A model generated the notes under the pieces. That model saw only the letters and a list, made by a program, of their open reading frames with translations. It ran no database searches and was not told the DNA's origin. Position numbers and translations under genes: made by a program. From an uncultured Bacteroidota bacterium (GTDB lineage: Bacteria; Bacteroidota; Bacteroidia; 2-12-FULL-35-15), in contig CAISYK010000391.1 in assembly GCA_903889605.1 (NCBI GenBank), forward strand, positions 1 to 8,568: 8,568 nt of DNA. The letters are read 5' to 3'. Positions 1 to 6,520 of this stretch are shown one piece after another (within the stretch, counting starts at the first letter, position 1; each line of letters opens with the position of its first letter).

Positions 1-133
1 CAATAACTCTCCCCATCAGGAGCAGCATAGACAAAAAGAAGTCCCTCAATTAATATTAAATGGCTTATATTTGGGATTGTAACTCCGCAGCAAAAAAACA
101 ATCAGAGAATTACAAACCTGAAAAAGACATTGA

Positions 134-595
134 ATGAGCAAGCTAATAAAGAGAAAAGAATTTGAAAAGCTATTTTTGCCATTCAATGAAAACGGGAAAC
201 AGATTTGGGTAATTAGCAGAGTTAAAGAATTGCCTGTGGAAATTGTGAACATGGCACTTCAATTGGCGGAATTAGATTTTATAAAATATATTAGAATCTG
301 CGATGAAACACTTTCTGCTTCAAGTGAAAACTATCCTAATAGACCTAAAGTACCAATAACGTATATGAACCATCCAACGGCTATTGGAATTCAAATATTA
401 TATAGCCCTGATTATAAGACACTCGACTTTTTTGACATAAATTCACCAATAAAAGGTAACGGCAGTAAAATGGTTGGGGCAATACTTAATGGTCTCCCTA
501 AAGACTGGCAGCCAACGGTAGTAATGGATTGGAGTAATGGTTTTTGGGACAAAATGAAAAAGAAATACAAAAAAATGAATTGGTTGGACTTCTAA
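134..595 (+). CDS. Hypothetical protein, possibly a divergent GNAT-fold acyltransferase
   Basis: Product of 153 aa. I do not recognise a specific family. The C-terminal half resembles a GNAT acetyltransferase core: a strand (residues about 95-101, TLDFFDI), then a PIKGNGSKM loop (about 104-112) standing where the acetyl-CoA-binding R/QxxGxG/A loop would be, followed by a helix. Near the end, SNGFWDKMKKKYKK recalls the GNAT motif in which an aromatic residue precedes the last helix. The Arg/Gln of the loop is not conserved, so catalytic activity is uncertain. The start is well bounded, because an in-frame TGA lies directly before the ATG. The exonuclease gene begins 9 bases after the stop, so the two are probably co-transcribed. 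The GNAT link is inference from pattern; a wholly different alpha/beta protein is possible. Confidence 0.8.
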   Translation: MSKLIKRKEFEKLFLPFNENGKQIWVISRVKELPVEIVNMALQLAELDFIKYIRICDETLSASSENYPNRPKVPITYMNHPTAIGIQILYSPDYKTLDFFDINSPIKGNGSKMVGAILNGLPKDWQPTVVMDWSNGFWDKMKKKYKKMNWLDF

Positions 596-604
596 AACAA
601 ACCT

Positions 605-1192
605 ATGAACTTTATAGCCATTGACTTCGAAACTGCAAATAGCAATAGAACAAGCATCTGTTCTATGGGTGCGGCAATTGTTGAAAATGGAAAGCTAATT
701 GGGACTGAACATTTTTTTATTAAACCGATACCAAATTATTATGATGGGTTTAATAGCCAGCTGCATGGTATTGATGATAGTCACACAAGAAACAAGGGAA
801 CCTTTGCTCAACAGTGGCAGGAACTAAGAAAATATTTCGACAACAAGGTAATTGTTGCGCACAACGCTTCTTTTGACTGCAGCGTTTTGAGAAGCACTTT
901 AGAAAATGCTCGCATACCTTTTCCAGACCTGGACTACCATTGCACTTTTCGACTTTCACAAGCAACTCTCCCTCTCCCTGGACATAAATTAAGCGATGTT
1001 TCAAGGCATTTTAAAATTAAACTAAGCCATCATAATGCCGAATCAGATGCCAATGCTGCTGCTCTAATTGCATTAAAATTATGTGAACAATTTAAAGCTA
1101 GTTCACTTAAGGAACTCTCCCTCGGATTGGGTTTTAAGATTGGAAAAATTGTCAGCAGCACAAATACATACAGAGCATTTTCTAAAAAATAA
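605..1192 (+). CDS. DnaQ-like DEDDh 3'-5' exonuclease
   Basis: Product of 195 aa with all three exonuclease motifs of the DnaQ/PolC-epsilon superfamily. Exo I is IDFET with D7 and E9, Exo II is AHNASFD with D91, and Exo III is HHNAESDA with H143 and D148 (the H-x4-D of the DEDDh class). These residues bind two metal ions that hydrolyse DNA or RNA from the 3' end. The protein is essentially one exonuclease domain (about 1-165) plus a short tail ending in basic residues, with no polymerase, BRCT or helicase part. It therefore looks like the stand-alone 'exonuclease domain' proteins rather than the replicative epsilon subunit. It is cytoplasmic, with no signal peptide. It follows the GNAT-like gene by 9 bases and is followed by a hairpin terminator. 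The substrate cannot be read from the sequence; repair or RNA trimming are the usual roles. Confidence 0.93.
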   Translation: MNFIAIDFETANSNRTSICSMGAAIVENGKLIGTEHFFIKPIPNYYDGFNSQLHGIDDSHTRNKGTFAQQWQELRKYFDNKVIVAHNASFDCSVLRSTLENARIPFPDLDYHCTFRLSQATLPLPGHKLSDVSRHFKIKLSHHNAESDANAAALIALKLCEQFKASSLKELSLGLGFKIGKIVSSTNTYRAFSKK

Positions 1193-1242
1193 TTTGTTTG
1201 CAATAACAGTAAAAAGTATAATCAGCATTGATTAACAATTTG

Positions 1243-1276
1243 AAGGGGAAATGAAATTTATTAGCCTTCCCCTTTT
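1243..1276 (+). terminator. Rho-independent-type terminator after the exonuclease gene
   Basis: A perfect 8-bp stem, AAGGGGAA at 1243-1250 pairing with TTCCCCTT at 1267-1274, has a 16-base loop and runs into TTTT (1273-1276). It lies about 50 bases after the exonuclease stop and about 40 bases before the hydrolase start. It probably ends the first two-gene unit. The loop is long and the T-tract short, so termination may be only partial. Confidence 0.55.
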
Positions 1277-1316
1277 ATGAAATGTTAAGTCGTTATTTTC
1301 TTTAGTTAATTTTAAA

Positions 1317-2117
1317 ATGAAACAGAATTATAAAACGCCAATAATATTAATCTTACTACTGATGGGCCTAGTTTCTATTATTTCATCTTGCAAACAGGAA
1401 AAATTATTATTCTATCCAGACACTTACTCCATTGATTATAAATATTCTTTCAAAAATAAATTTCAAGAATATTTTATTAAAGTTGATGAAAAAACAAGTT
1501 TAAATGGACTATTATTTCATGCCAATCAAAGTAAAGGATTGATTTTCTATTTACATGGCAATGGCGGCTCAATTGACTCATGGGGAGGTATTGCAAGCGT
1601 CTATTTGGAAAATAATTATGACTTTTTCATCATGGATTATCGGGGTTATGGAAAAAGTCAAGGCAAAATTTCAAGTGAAAAGCAATTATATAAAGATATT
1701 CAAATAGTATATGATTCGTTGAAATTGAAATACAATGAGAACAACATAATAATTATAGGATATTCAATCGGAACAGGACCAGCAAGCAAATTAGCATCAA
1801 CAAATAATCCTAAAATGCTTATTCTAAAAGCACCATATTTTAATTTGCCTGATTTAGCCCATAAGTACATAAAAATTCTTCCATCATTCTTGATTCGATA
1901 TAAGTTCAGAACTAATGAATATATAACCAAAGTTAAATGTCCAGTAATAATATTTCATGGGAATCAGGATGAAGTAATTTACGTAGGGTCTTCTTATAAA
2001 CTGCAGCAGTTATTCAAACAAGGAGACCAATTGATAATTTTAGATGGACAAAAGCATAATGGAATAAATGATAATGAAGTGTACAAAATGGATTTGAAGA
2101 AAATATTACAATTATGA
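1317..2117 (+). CDS. Alpha/beta hydrolase lipoprotein (Bem46/ABHD12-13-like)
   Basis: Product of 266 aa. Residues 7-24 form a hydrophobic signal segment ending in a lipobox, ISSC, with Cys25 as the predicted lipidated residue, so the enzyme is probably membrane-anchored outside the cytoplasm. The mature part is a serine hydrolase: oxyanion region LHGNGGS at 79-85, the conserved MDYRGYGKSQG at 106-116, and the nucleophile elbow GYSIG with Ser150. Asp218 lies in FHGNQDEV and His247 in GQKHNG. This triad and the DYRGYG strand are typical of the Bem46 group of alpha/beta hydrolases, usually esterases or thioesterases of unknown natural substrate. Its stop overlaps the start of the next gene (ATGA), so the two are translationally coupled. 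No metal site or extra domain is seen. Confidence 0.92.
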   Translation: MKQNYKTPIILILLLMGLVSIISSCKQEKLLFYPDTYSIDYKYSFKNKFQEYFIKVDEKTSLNGLLFHANQSKGLIFYLHGNGGSIDSWGGIASVYLENNYDFFIMDYRGYGKSQGKISSEKQLYKDIQIVYDSLKLKYNENNIIIIGYSIGTGPASKLASTNNPKMLILKAPYFNLPDLAHKYIKILPSFLIRYKFRTNEYITKVKCPVIIFHGNQDEVIYVGSSYKLQQLFKQGDQLIILDGQKHNGINDNEVYKMDLKKILQL

Positions 2118-2527
2118 ACCAGAACATCGTAATTAGCAGTGAAAAACAAATGCTTGACTTGCATTTTATTCACGACTTTATTTCAAACTCTTATTGGGCA
2201 AAAGGCAGGCCAATAGAGGAAGTGAAAACTTGCATTGACAACTCATTGAATTTTGGCGTTTACTTAAATGGCAAGCAAATTGGTTATGCCAGGGTGGTAA
2301 CTGATTATATTGTGTTTGCATATCTGATGGACGTATTTATTGACGAAAATTATAGAAAGAATGGATATTCAAAATTATTGATGGAACATATTATGACAAA
2401 TACTCTTCTCAAAAAAGTTAAAGCCTGGAAACTTGCCACTCAAGATGCCCATTTACTGTATGAAAAATTTGGATTTAAAGCCCTTGCGAAGCCTGAAAAA
2501 ATGATGGAGAAAATAAATAAAATTTGA
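2114..2527 (+). CDS. GNAT family N-acetyltransferase
   Basis: Product of 137 aa, the normal length for a single GNAT domain. It has the SYWAKGRPIEEV segment at 26-37, a central strand region (GKQIGYARVVTDYIVFAYLMDVFI, residues about 53-76), the acetyl-CoA pyrophosphate loop YRKNGYS (80-86, Arg81 and Gly84) and a C-terminal DAHLLYEKFGF (111-121). The final Ser86 replaces the usual Gly/Ala of RxxGxG/A. This pattern matches a common bacterial subgroup of small GNATs that transfer an acetyl group from acetyl-CoA to an amine; the acceptor is unknown. The ATG overlaps the hydrolase stop by four bases, which indicates one transcript and coupled translation. No terminator is evident in the 116 bases before the aldo/keto reductase gene. 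Confidence 0.93.
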   Translation: MNQNIVISSEKQMLDLHFIHDFISNSYWAKGRPIEEVKTCIDNSLNFGVYLNGKQIGYARVVTDYIVFAYLMDVFIDENYRKNGYSKLLMEHIMTNTLLKKVKAWKLATQDAHLLYEKFGFKALAKPEKMMEKINKI

Positions 2528-2643
2528 ACTCAACTATGTTAAATCACCTGCATTAGTGGCAACTTTATTTTTTAGTAAGTGGTGTTTTTTATGAAAATTA
2601 TTTGAAATTATTATAAACGAGTTGAAAAATTTAAATCAACAAT

Positions 2644-3498
2644 ATGAAATTCGAAAAAACTTTTAGCATAGCAAACGACCTAACCATTAATCGTAAAGGT
2701 TATGGAGCAATGCGTATAACAGGCAAGGGCGTGTGGGGGCCCCCAGAAAACAAAAGTGAAGCAATAAAAGTATTGAAGCGAGCAGTTGAACTCGGAGTTA
2801 ATTTTATTGACACAGCAGATAGTTATGGGCCAAATGTTTCCGAAGAGCTTATAGCAGAGGCTCTATTCCCTTATCCAAAAGATTTGGTAATTGGAACAAA
2901 AGGCGGCTTCGTAAGAAGTGGACCGAATCAATGGGCTTTTGATGCAAGTCCTGCACATCTGGAAAAGGTTCTGGATGGTAGTTTAAAACGATTAAAGCTT
3001 GACTCTATAGATTTGTATCAATTGCATCGTATTGACCCTAACGTGCCATCTGAATTGACATTCAAATTCTTAAAACAAGCACAACAAAAAGGAAAGATTA
3101 AACACATCGGTTTATCAGAAGTAAGTGTTGATGAAATAAAAATGGCTCAGGAATATTTTGAGGTTGTTTCAGTGCAAAACAAGTATAGTGTTGATTTCCG
3201 CAATTGGGAACCTGTCCTTGAATATTGCAATCAAAACCATATTGCATTCATACCATGGAATCCAATTAATGCTGGCAACGTCAGAAAAATAGATTTGCTA
3301 AATAAAATCGCAAAACAGCACAATACCACTGCTAATCAAATTGCTCTTAGCTGGCTCTTACATCATTCTAATAATATCCTTCTAATCCCAGGTACATCAA
3401 GTATTGAGCACCTTGAGGAAAACATGAAGTGCGATTCTATTATACTTACAGATATTGACATGGAAGAACTTAATAAAATCCATTATTCTAAAATCTGA
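2644..3498 (+). CDS. Aldo/keto reductase, YdbC/PdxI-like
   Basis: Product of 284 aa, full length for the family. The AKR catalytic tetrad is complete: Asp56 and Tyr61 in FIDTADSYG, Lys86 in IGTKGG, and His128 in LYQLHRID. The C-terminal LLIPGTSSIEHLEEN (about 246-260) is the NADP(H)-binding signature. The N-terminal GYGAMRITGKGVWGPP closely follows that of E. coli YdbC, which has been described as a pyridoxal reductase (PdxI). The family match is firm, while pyridoxal as substrate is only an inference by homology. The enzyme is cytosolic and reduces a carbonyl to an alcohol with NADPH. It stands alone with 116 bases before it and 170 after it, so it is probably its own unit. Fusion and truncation are not seen. 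Confidence 0.94.
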   Translation: MKFEKTFSIANDLTINRKGYGAMRITGKGVWGPPENKSEAIKVLKRAVELGVNFIDTADSYGPNVSEELIAEALFPYPKDLVIGTKGGFVRSGPNQWAFDASPAHLEKVLDGSLKRLKLDSIDLYQLHRIDPNVPSELTFKFLKQAQQKGKIKHIGLSEVSVDEIKMAQEYFEVVSVQNKYSVDFRNWEPVLEYCNQNHIAFIPWNPINAGNVRKIDLLNKIAKQHNTTANQIALSWLLHHSNNILLIPGTSSIEHLEENMKCDSIILTDIDMEELNKIHYSKI

Positions 3499-3668
3499 AT
3501 TTATTAATAAGCCCTTACCGAGTATTCGAACTTCATTAGAATAAAAAAATAGTAAAAGATAAATTTCAATTTGCTTTCAAATTAAGTACCTTTAGATTTC
3601 AATGTATTCAGGCTTTGCATTTAAAAATTCCTGACACAACAATACAACTTCAAGACTAAAGACAATTA

Positions 3669-4250
3669 ATGGTACGAATATTCCCCAACGAACAATGGAA
3701 AGAATTTTCCGTTGAAACTAAATCAAAACAGCGTTACGCTGTCTCTAACTTTGGTCGCATAATGGCCTTTTCGGACAGCTTTGAAGGCGGCACCTTATTA
3801 AAAGGTGGCATGAGGAGCGGGTACAAAACCTTTTCGTATTGCATTACAACTGGAAATAAAAGAACAACCAAATACCTCTATTTTCGCAAACTTGTAGCTG
3901 AACATTTCTTACCCAAAACATCGGCTGACCAAGATTATGTTTTACTCATAGATAGGAACCGAAATAACAACTTCGTAACAAATCTTAAATGGGCAACCAG
4001 ACAGGAAATGTTGGAGCATCGTAAGAATAGCCCATATATAATTCAAGGAATAACTAATCTTATAGAGGGAACCAGGAAGCTAAACCATTATAAATTGACC
4101 AGCGCTAAGGTTCGGATTATTAAGAGAAAGCTCTTGGACCCAAAGCGAAAGACAAGAATGAAAATGCTTGCGAAACAATATGGTATCAGCGAAATGCAAC
4201 TTTACAGAATAAAAACTGGCGAAAACTGGGGGCACATTACCGTTGATTGA
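3669..4250 (+). CDS. NUMOD4/HNH-like DNA-binding protein with C-terminal HTH, probably not a nuclease
   Basis: Product of 193 aa. Residues about 7-35 form a NUMOD4 motif (EQWKEFS...YAVSNFGRI), a DNA-binding module known from HNH homing endonucleases. Residues 73-118 follow the HNH layout, with RKLVAEHF, then VLLIDRNRNNN and NLKWAT. The His normally two residues before the Asp (xHxD) is Leu93 here, so the metal-dependent nuclease centre looks lost. Residues about 142-190 (KLTSAKV...LAKQYGISEMQLYRIKTGENWGHI) form a helix-turn-helix like those that end such proteins. Known of the family: NUMOD-HNH proteins often occur free-standing in Bacteroidota. Inferred here: a sequence-specific DNA-binding, perhaps regulatory, protein. 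It is 133 bases upstream of the PLD gene on the same strand. Confidence 0.85.
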   Translation: MVRIFPNEQWKEFSVETKSKQRYAVSNFGRIMAFSDSFEGGTLLKGGMRSGYKTFSYCITTGNKRTTKYLYFRKLVAEHFLPKTSADQDYVLLIDRNRNNNFVTNLKWATRQEMLEHRKNSPYIIQGITNLIEGTRKLNHYKLTSAKVRIIKRKLLDPKRKTRMKMLAKQYGISEMQLYRIKTGENWGHITVD

Positions 4251-4383
4251 AACAATTTTATCAGGCTCGCATATTTGGCTGTTATGACCCATAATAGGAC
4301 ACCGCAAACGGACAATTCAGAAAATAAATTGAACTTTTTTAAACAAAATGACAAACCGACAATATAATAAGGAAAAACATATT

Positions 4384-5262
4384 ATGACAGTAGAATCACA
4401 TTTTGAAAATCACAAATCAGTTATTGAAACTGAATTGACAAAGGCGAAAGAAATCGTATTAATCGCAGTAGCTTGGATTAACTTCAAAGAATATTTTGAC
4501 ATATTCAAAAACGTACTTGCAAACTCAGCGAAACTTAAAATAGTTTGTAGCGATAATTGGCAAAACCGCTCTCATCAATCATCCATAGACGCATTAGTGA
4601 AATTGGGAGCAGAAATTAAATTATTGAAAATGCCTCGGCAAACAAACCATATGCACCATAAATTTTCAGTAATTGACAACAAAACAATATTAAATGGCTC
4701 ATTTAACTGGTCTCCAAATGCTACGAGTAGTTTTGAAAATATCATTGTTATCAAAGACCTTCCAATAGAGGTAACAAAATTTATTAATGAGTTTGGCAAA
4801 CTTTTGAAAATTGAAGCAAAAGCTATTCGAGTGCTTCAAAAAGTGAAAAAATGTACTGAAGCTAATTGCGATGGAGAAATTTTCAATATTTTGGTGTTTA
4901 GTGAAAACAATCAATATTATGAAGTATTTGGCGACATTATTGAAGTTTGCATTTCTTGTGAGAATCATAAAACTTTAGAAAATTGTGTTTCAAATACTCA
5001 AATTGAACATATGCTAAATGCGTACCAAGACTCCAATGACGACTATGAGACTGAACTTATTGACCGTGATATTAATAGATTACTTAACTCATATGTTAAG
5101 GGGCCAATAACAATTCACGCAATAGGAAGAGTGAAATCTGGACTTCGGTATGATGACGAAGACTATGAAGAAACAAACATCATTTGGAAAAACAAATTTG
5201 TTGGTAACAGACTACCTGACAAATTTGACAACACAACATTTGGAGTAGTTTATGACAACTGA
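4384..5262 (+). CDS. Phospholipase D-like (single HKD) protein with a four-cysteine knuckle
   Basis: Product of about 292 aa from this ATG. An in-frame ATG at 4348 would add 12 residues. I prefer 4384 because relatives start with an ESHF-type segment and an AAGGA lies about a dozen bases upstream. An N-terminal PLD domain carries one HxK(x)4D motif, HHKFSVID, followed by NGSFNWS, at about 91-109 in this numbering. One-HKD proteins dimerise to build an active site and are often nucleases (Nuc, BfiI type) as well as lipases. After a basic linker come CTEANC and, about 30 residues later, CISC, a probable structural zinc site. The last 100 residues are acidic and unrecognised. There is no signal peptide, so it is cytosolic. 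Nuclease activity and any role in defence are inferences. Confidence 0.9.
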   Translation: MTVESHFENHKSVIETELTKAKEIVLIAVAWINFKEYFDIFKNVLANSAKLKIVCSDNWQNRSHQSSIDALVKLGAEIKLLKMPRQTNHMHHKFSVIDNKTILNGSFNWSPNATSSFENIIVIKDLPIEVTKFINEFGKLLKIEAKAIRVLQKVKKCTEANCDGEIFNILVFSENNQYYEVFGDIIEVCISCENHKTLENCVSNTQIEHMLNAYQDSNDDYETELIDRDINRLLNSYVKGPITIHAIGRVKSGLRYDDEDYEETNIIWKNKFVGNRLPDKFDNTTFGVVYDN

Positions 5263-5320
5263 AAGAATTACTGTGCATAAATTGGAAGCTATTGCACAAC
5301 TTTCTAAAAAATATTTTTAG
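5252..5320 (+). pseudogene. Possible 5' stump of a gene coupled to the PLD gene (22 codons)
   Basis: An ATG at 5252 lies inside the last codons of the PLD gene, in another frame. It opens a 22-residue reading frame that begins MTTERITVHKL, has a plausible coding composition, and stops at TAG 5318-5320. Overlapping starts of this kind usually mark a second gene of an operon. The abrupt end coincides with the start of the GC-richer junction segment at about 5324, so it could be the remaining 5' end of a gene cut by a rearrangement. It is too short to name, and chance cannot be excluded. Confidence 0.3.
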
Positions 5321-5323
5321 ATT

Positions 5324-5467
5324 CTAAAACACTTTAATTTTTTCCAAAATTCTCAACATCGCCAGCGTGTCCAACTTGCAATACTCTAAAAGTTGTATCC
5401 TTTGTCCAACCTGCACTGGCAACCCCACATGAAGATTGATTTTGAAAGTAAATATTTTTCGTATTTC
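5324..5467 (-). pseudogene. Fragment resembling the C-terminus of a DUF2779-like protein
   Basis: On the - strand a frame of 47 codons runs from just after a stop at 5468-5470 to TAG at 5324-5326. It contains QRIQLLEYCKLDTLAMLRIL, which strongly recalls the 'LLxYCxLDTLAMVxI' motif at the C-terminus of DUF2779 proteins (an RNase H-like, putative nuclease domain). No start codon or upstream portion is present, so only the tail of the gene survives. The segment is visibly richer in G and C than its surroundings. Caveat: the match comes from memory and is short. A second - strand frame is also open through the same stretch, and the region has a 13-base direct repeat out of coding phase. A dispersed non-coding repeat is therefore a real alternative. 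Confidence 0.4.
5368..5415. repeat. Imperfect 13-bp direct repeat in the junction segment
   Basis: TGTCCAACTTGCA at 5368-5380 recurs as TGTCCAACCTGCA at 5403-5415, with one mismatch and a 35-base period. The pair is bracketed by GCCAG (5361-5365) and its inverse CTGGC (5416-5420). Between the copies, CAACTT (5372-5377) and AAGTTG (5390-5395) form a 6-bp inverted repeat. A period of 35 is not a multiple of three, so coding does not explain the repetition. Confidence 0.5.
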
Positions 5468-5500
5468 TTAGTACACAATAAGAATAATGATACTAAGAAA
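5464..5500. repeat. Perfect 10-bp inverted repeat just beyond the recombinase stop
   Basis: TTTCTTAGTA at 5464-5473 is exactly mirrored by TACTAAGAAA at 5491-5500, with 17 bases between them. It begins 13 bases beyond the stop of the recombinase gene. It could be a weak bidirectional terminator, but the stem has only three G/C pairs and no clean T-tract follows on either strand. A protein-binding or recombination site related to the recombinase is the alternative. Confidence 0.5.
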
Positions 5501-5513
5501 CTTTTCAAATCAT

Positions 5514-6263
5514 TTAAAATTTAGGATTGACAATAATTTGTTCCATTTCTTTCGCTCTTAGCCATAATAATCGAACCGAGCAAGCGGTAAAATATTTCCC
5601 TCTTGATGTACGAAAATTATCACCATTTAATTTCTTCGCAATATTGTCAAAAGTCATTTTTGAATGTTCTCTTAAAAGAAATATAAATGAACTTGCACGC
5701 TTATTGTTTTCATTTTCATAGGCTAATTCTTTTAGTCTTTGAATTGCCTTTTCATTATTTTCTTTTGAGAAAACATGTTGTCGTAAATTATTTTTAACAA
5801 AACCTCTGCGTTTCAATGCCAACAAGGCATTGCGAGTCCTTTCTGAAATTTTCAAGAGCTCCTCCTCCGCCAATCCAGTCTTAAGCCTGAGAATAAATGG
5901 AGTATCCATTGGTGCATCTGCACATATAAATTTCAGATTGCTATTCAACAAAAAGTCTAGCAATAATGAATACCTTGTCAATCTTGTGCTCTCCTTGGTT
6001 ATCAATGTTGCCCCAGTTTCTTGAGCTTTCTTAATTGCCTTAAACAGAAGGGGACGTTTCCTAAGCATACTTTCAATACTTATTTGTTTGTCAATTGAGA
6101 TTGTATCTTTACTACCAGCAGTTTCAACTTCAATTATTGAATCTATAATTTCACCCCCGACAGAACGAACATAATTTTCTACTGAAAATTTTTGTGCATC
6201 TAAACCTAAATGAGAAACATGTTGGACTTTAGTAGAGCACCTGTAATATGCAAGAAATTTCAT
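5514..6263 (-). CDS. Serine recombinase (resolvase/invertase family)
   Basis: Product of 249 aa. The N-terminal catalytic domain starts AYYRCSTKVQ, with Ser10 as the predicted nucleophile and Arg8 beside it, followed by LGLDAQ. Further on are TKESTRLTR (89-97), matching the KLDRLSR motif with its arginines, and AEEELLKISERTRNAL (132-147), matching the helix-E segment AExExxxISERT. The C-terminal region (about 204-236, FDNIAKKLN...RTSRGKYFTACSVRLL) is a helix-turn-helix of the kind that binds the crossover site. It is longer than Tn3 resolvase by a C-terminal extension but far shorter than large phage integrases. The Asp of KLDRLSR is Thr here. It stands alone, with 314 bases before it and a palindrome 22 bases upstream. 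Its role (inversion, resolution or transposition) is not decided by the sequence. Confidence 0.92.
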   Translation of the reverse strand: MKFLAYYRCSTKVQHVSHLGLDAQKFSVENYVRSVGGEIIDSIIEVETAGSKDTISIDKQISIESMLRKRPLLFKAIKKAQETGATLITKESTRLTRYSLLLDFLLNSNLKFICADAPMDTPFILRLKTGLAEEELLKISERTRNALLALKRRGFVKNNLRQHVFSKENNEKAIQRLKELAYENENNKRASSFIFLLREHSKMTFDNIAKKLNGDNFRTSRGKYFTACSVRLLWLRAKEMEQIIVNPKF

Positions 6264-6285
6264 AATTAATTGATTTTATAGTTTC

Positions 6286-6301
6286 CCAAACGAACGTTTG
6301 G
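6286..6301. promoter_or_regulatory. Palindrome with a 2-bp centre upstream of the recombinase gene
   Basis: CCAAACG-AA-CGTTTGG: two perfect 7-bp half-sites separated by a non-palindromic AA. It sits 22 bases before the recombinase ATG. Serine recombinases bind as dimers to short inverted half-sites and cut with a 2-base stagger at the centre, so this shape fits a crossover site. It fits equally well as an operator for autoregulation. No second copy was noticed in this window. Confidence 0.5.
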
Positions 6302-6520
6302 CTTTGTATATAAGTGAAAAAAAAATAAAAAGACTTCATATTATTCTGCCAAAATAGCAGTTTGACTTTTTTTTAATACAATCTAAAATAATTAGGCATT
6401 ATTTTTTCCCTTTAGAGTTAAAATAATTTTTACATATATAGGTTAGAAATATATAAAAAAAGAAAAAGTTTTTTCGCAATGGTGAAAATCTTTTTTCATC
6501 CCTTAGAAGTTTTACAAAAT

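Noticed and set aside
2..82. An open frame running in from the window edge and ending in TAA at 80-82, possibly the tail of an upstream gene
   Set aside because: A second frame is also open here until 51-53, neither tail shows a recognisable motif, and the piece is too short to choose between them.
46..252. A 68-codon - strand frame with a hydrophobic product
   Set aside because: It lies mostly antisense to the GNAT-like gene at 134-595, which has a better start and better coding composition.
2734..2745. TGGGGGCCCCCA, a 12-bp perfect palindrome, striking in AT-rich DNA
   Set aside because: It encodes the WGPP of the conserved GxxGPP segment of YdbC-like reductases, so protein sequence explains it.
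3499..3668. Possible terminator or promoter in the gap after the aldo/keto reductase gene
   Set aside because: Only a 5-bp TATTC/GAATA pairing followed by A, not T, on the + strand, and no well-spaced Bacteroidota -33/-7 pair was seen.
4251..4383. The gap between the NUMOD4 and PLD genes considered as an integron attC-type site, because of TTATG-ACC-CATAA
   Set aside because: The core triplets and paired boxes of an attC site are missing and the stem is only 5 bp.
6481..6500. An 8-bp hairpin with one G-T pair in the intergenic region
   Set aside because: No T-tract follows on either strand, and such pairings are expected by chance in A- and T-tract DNA.
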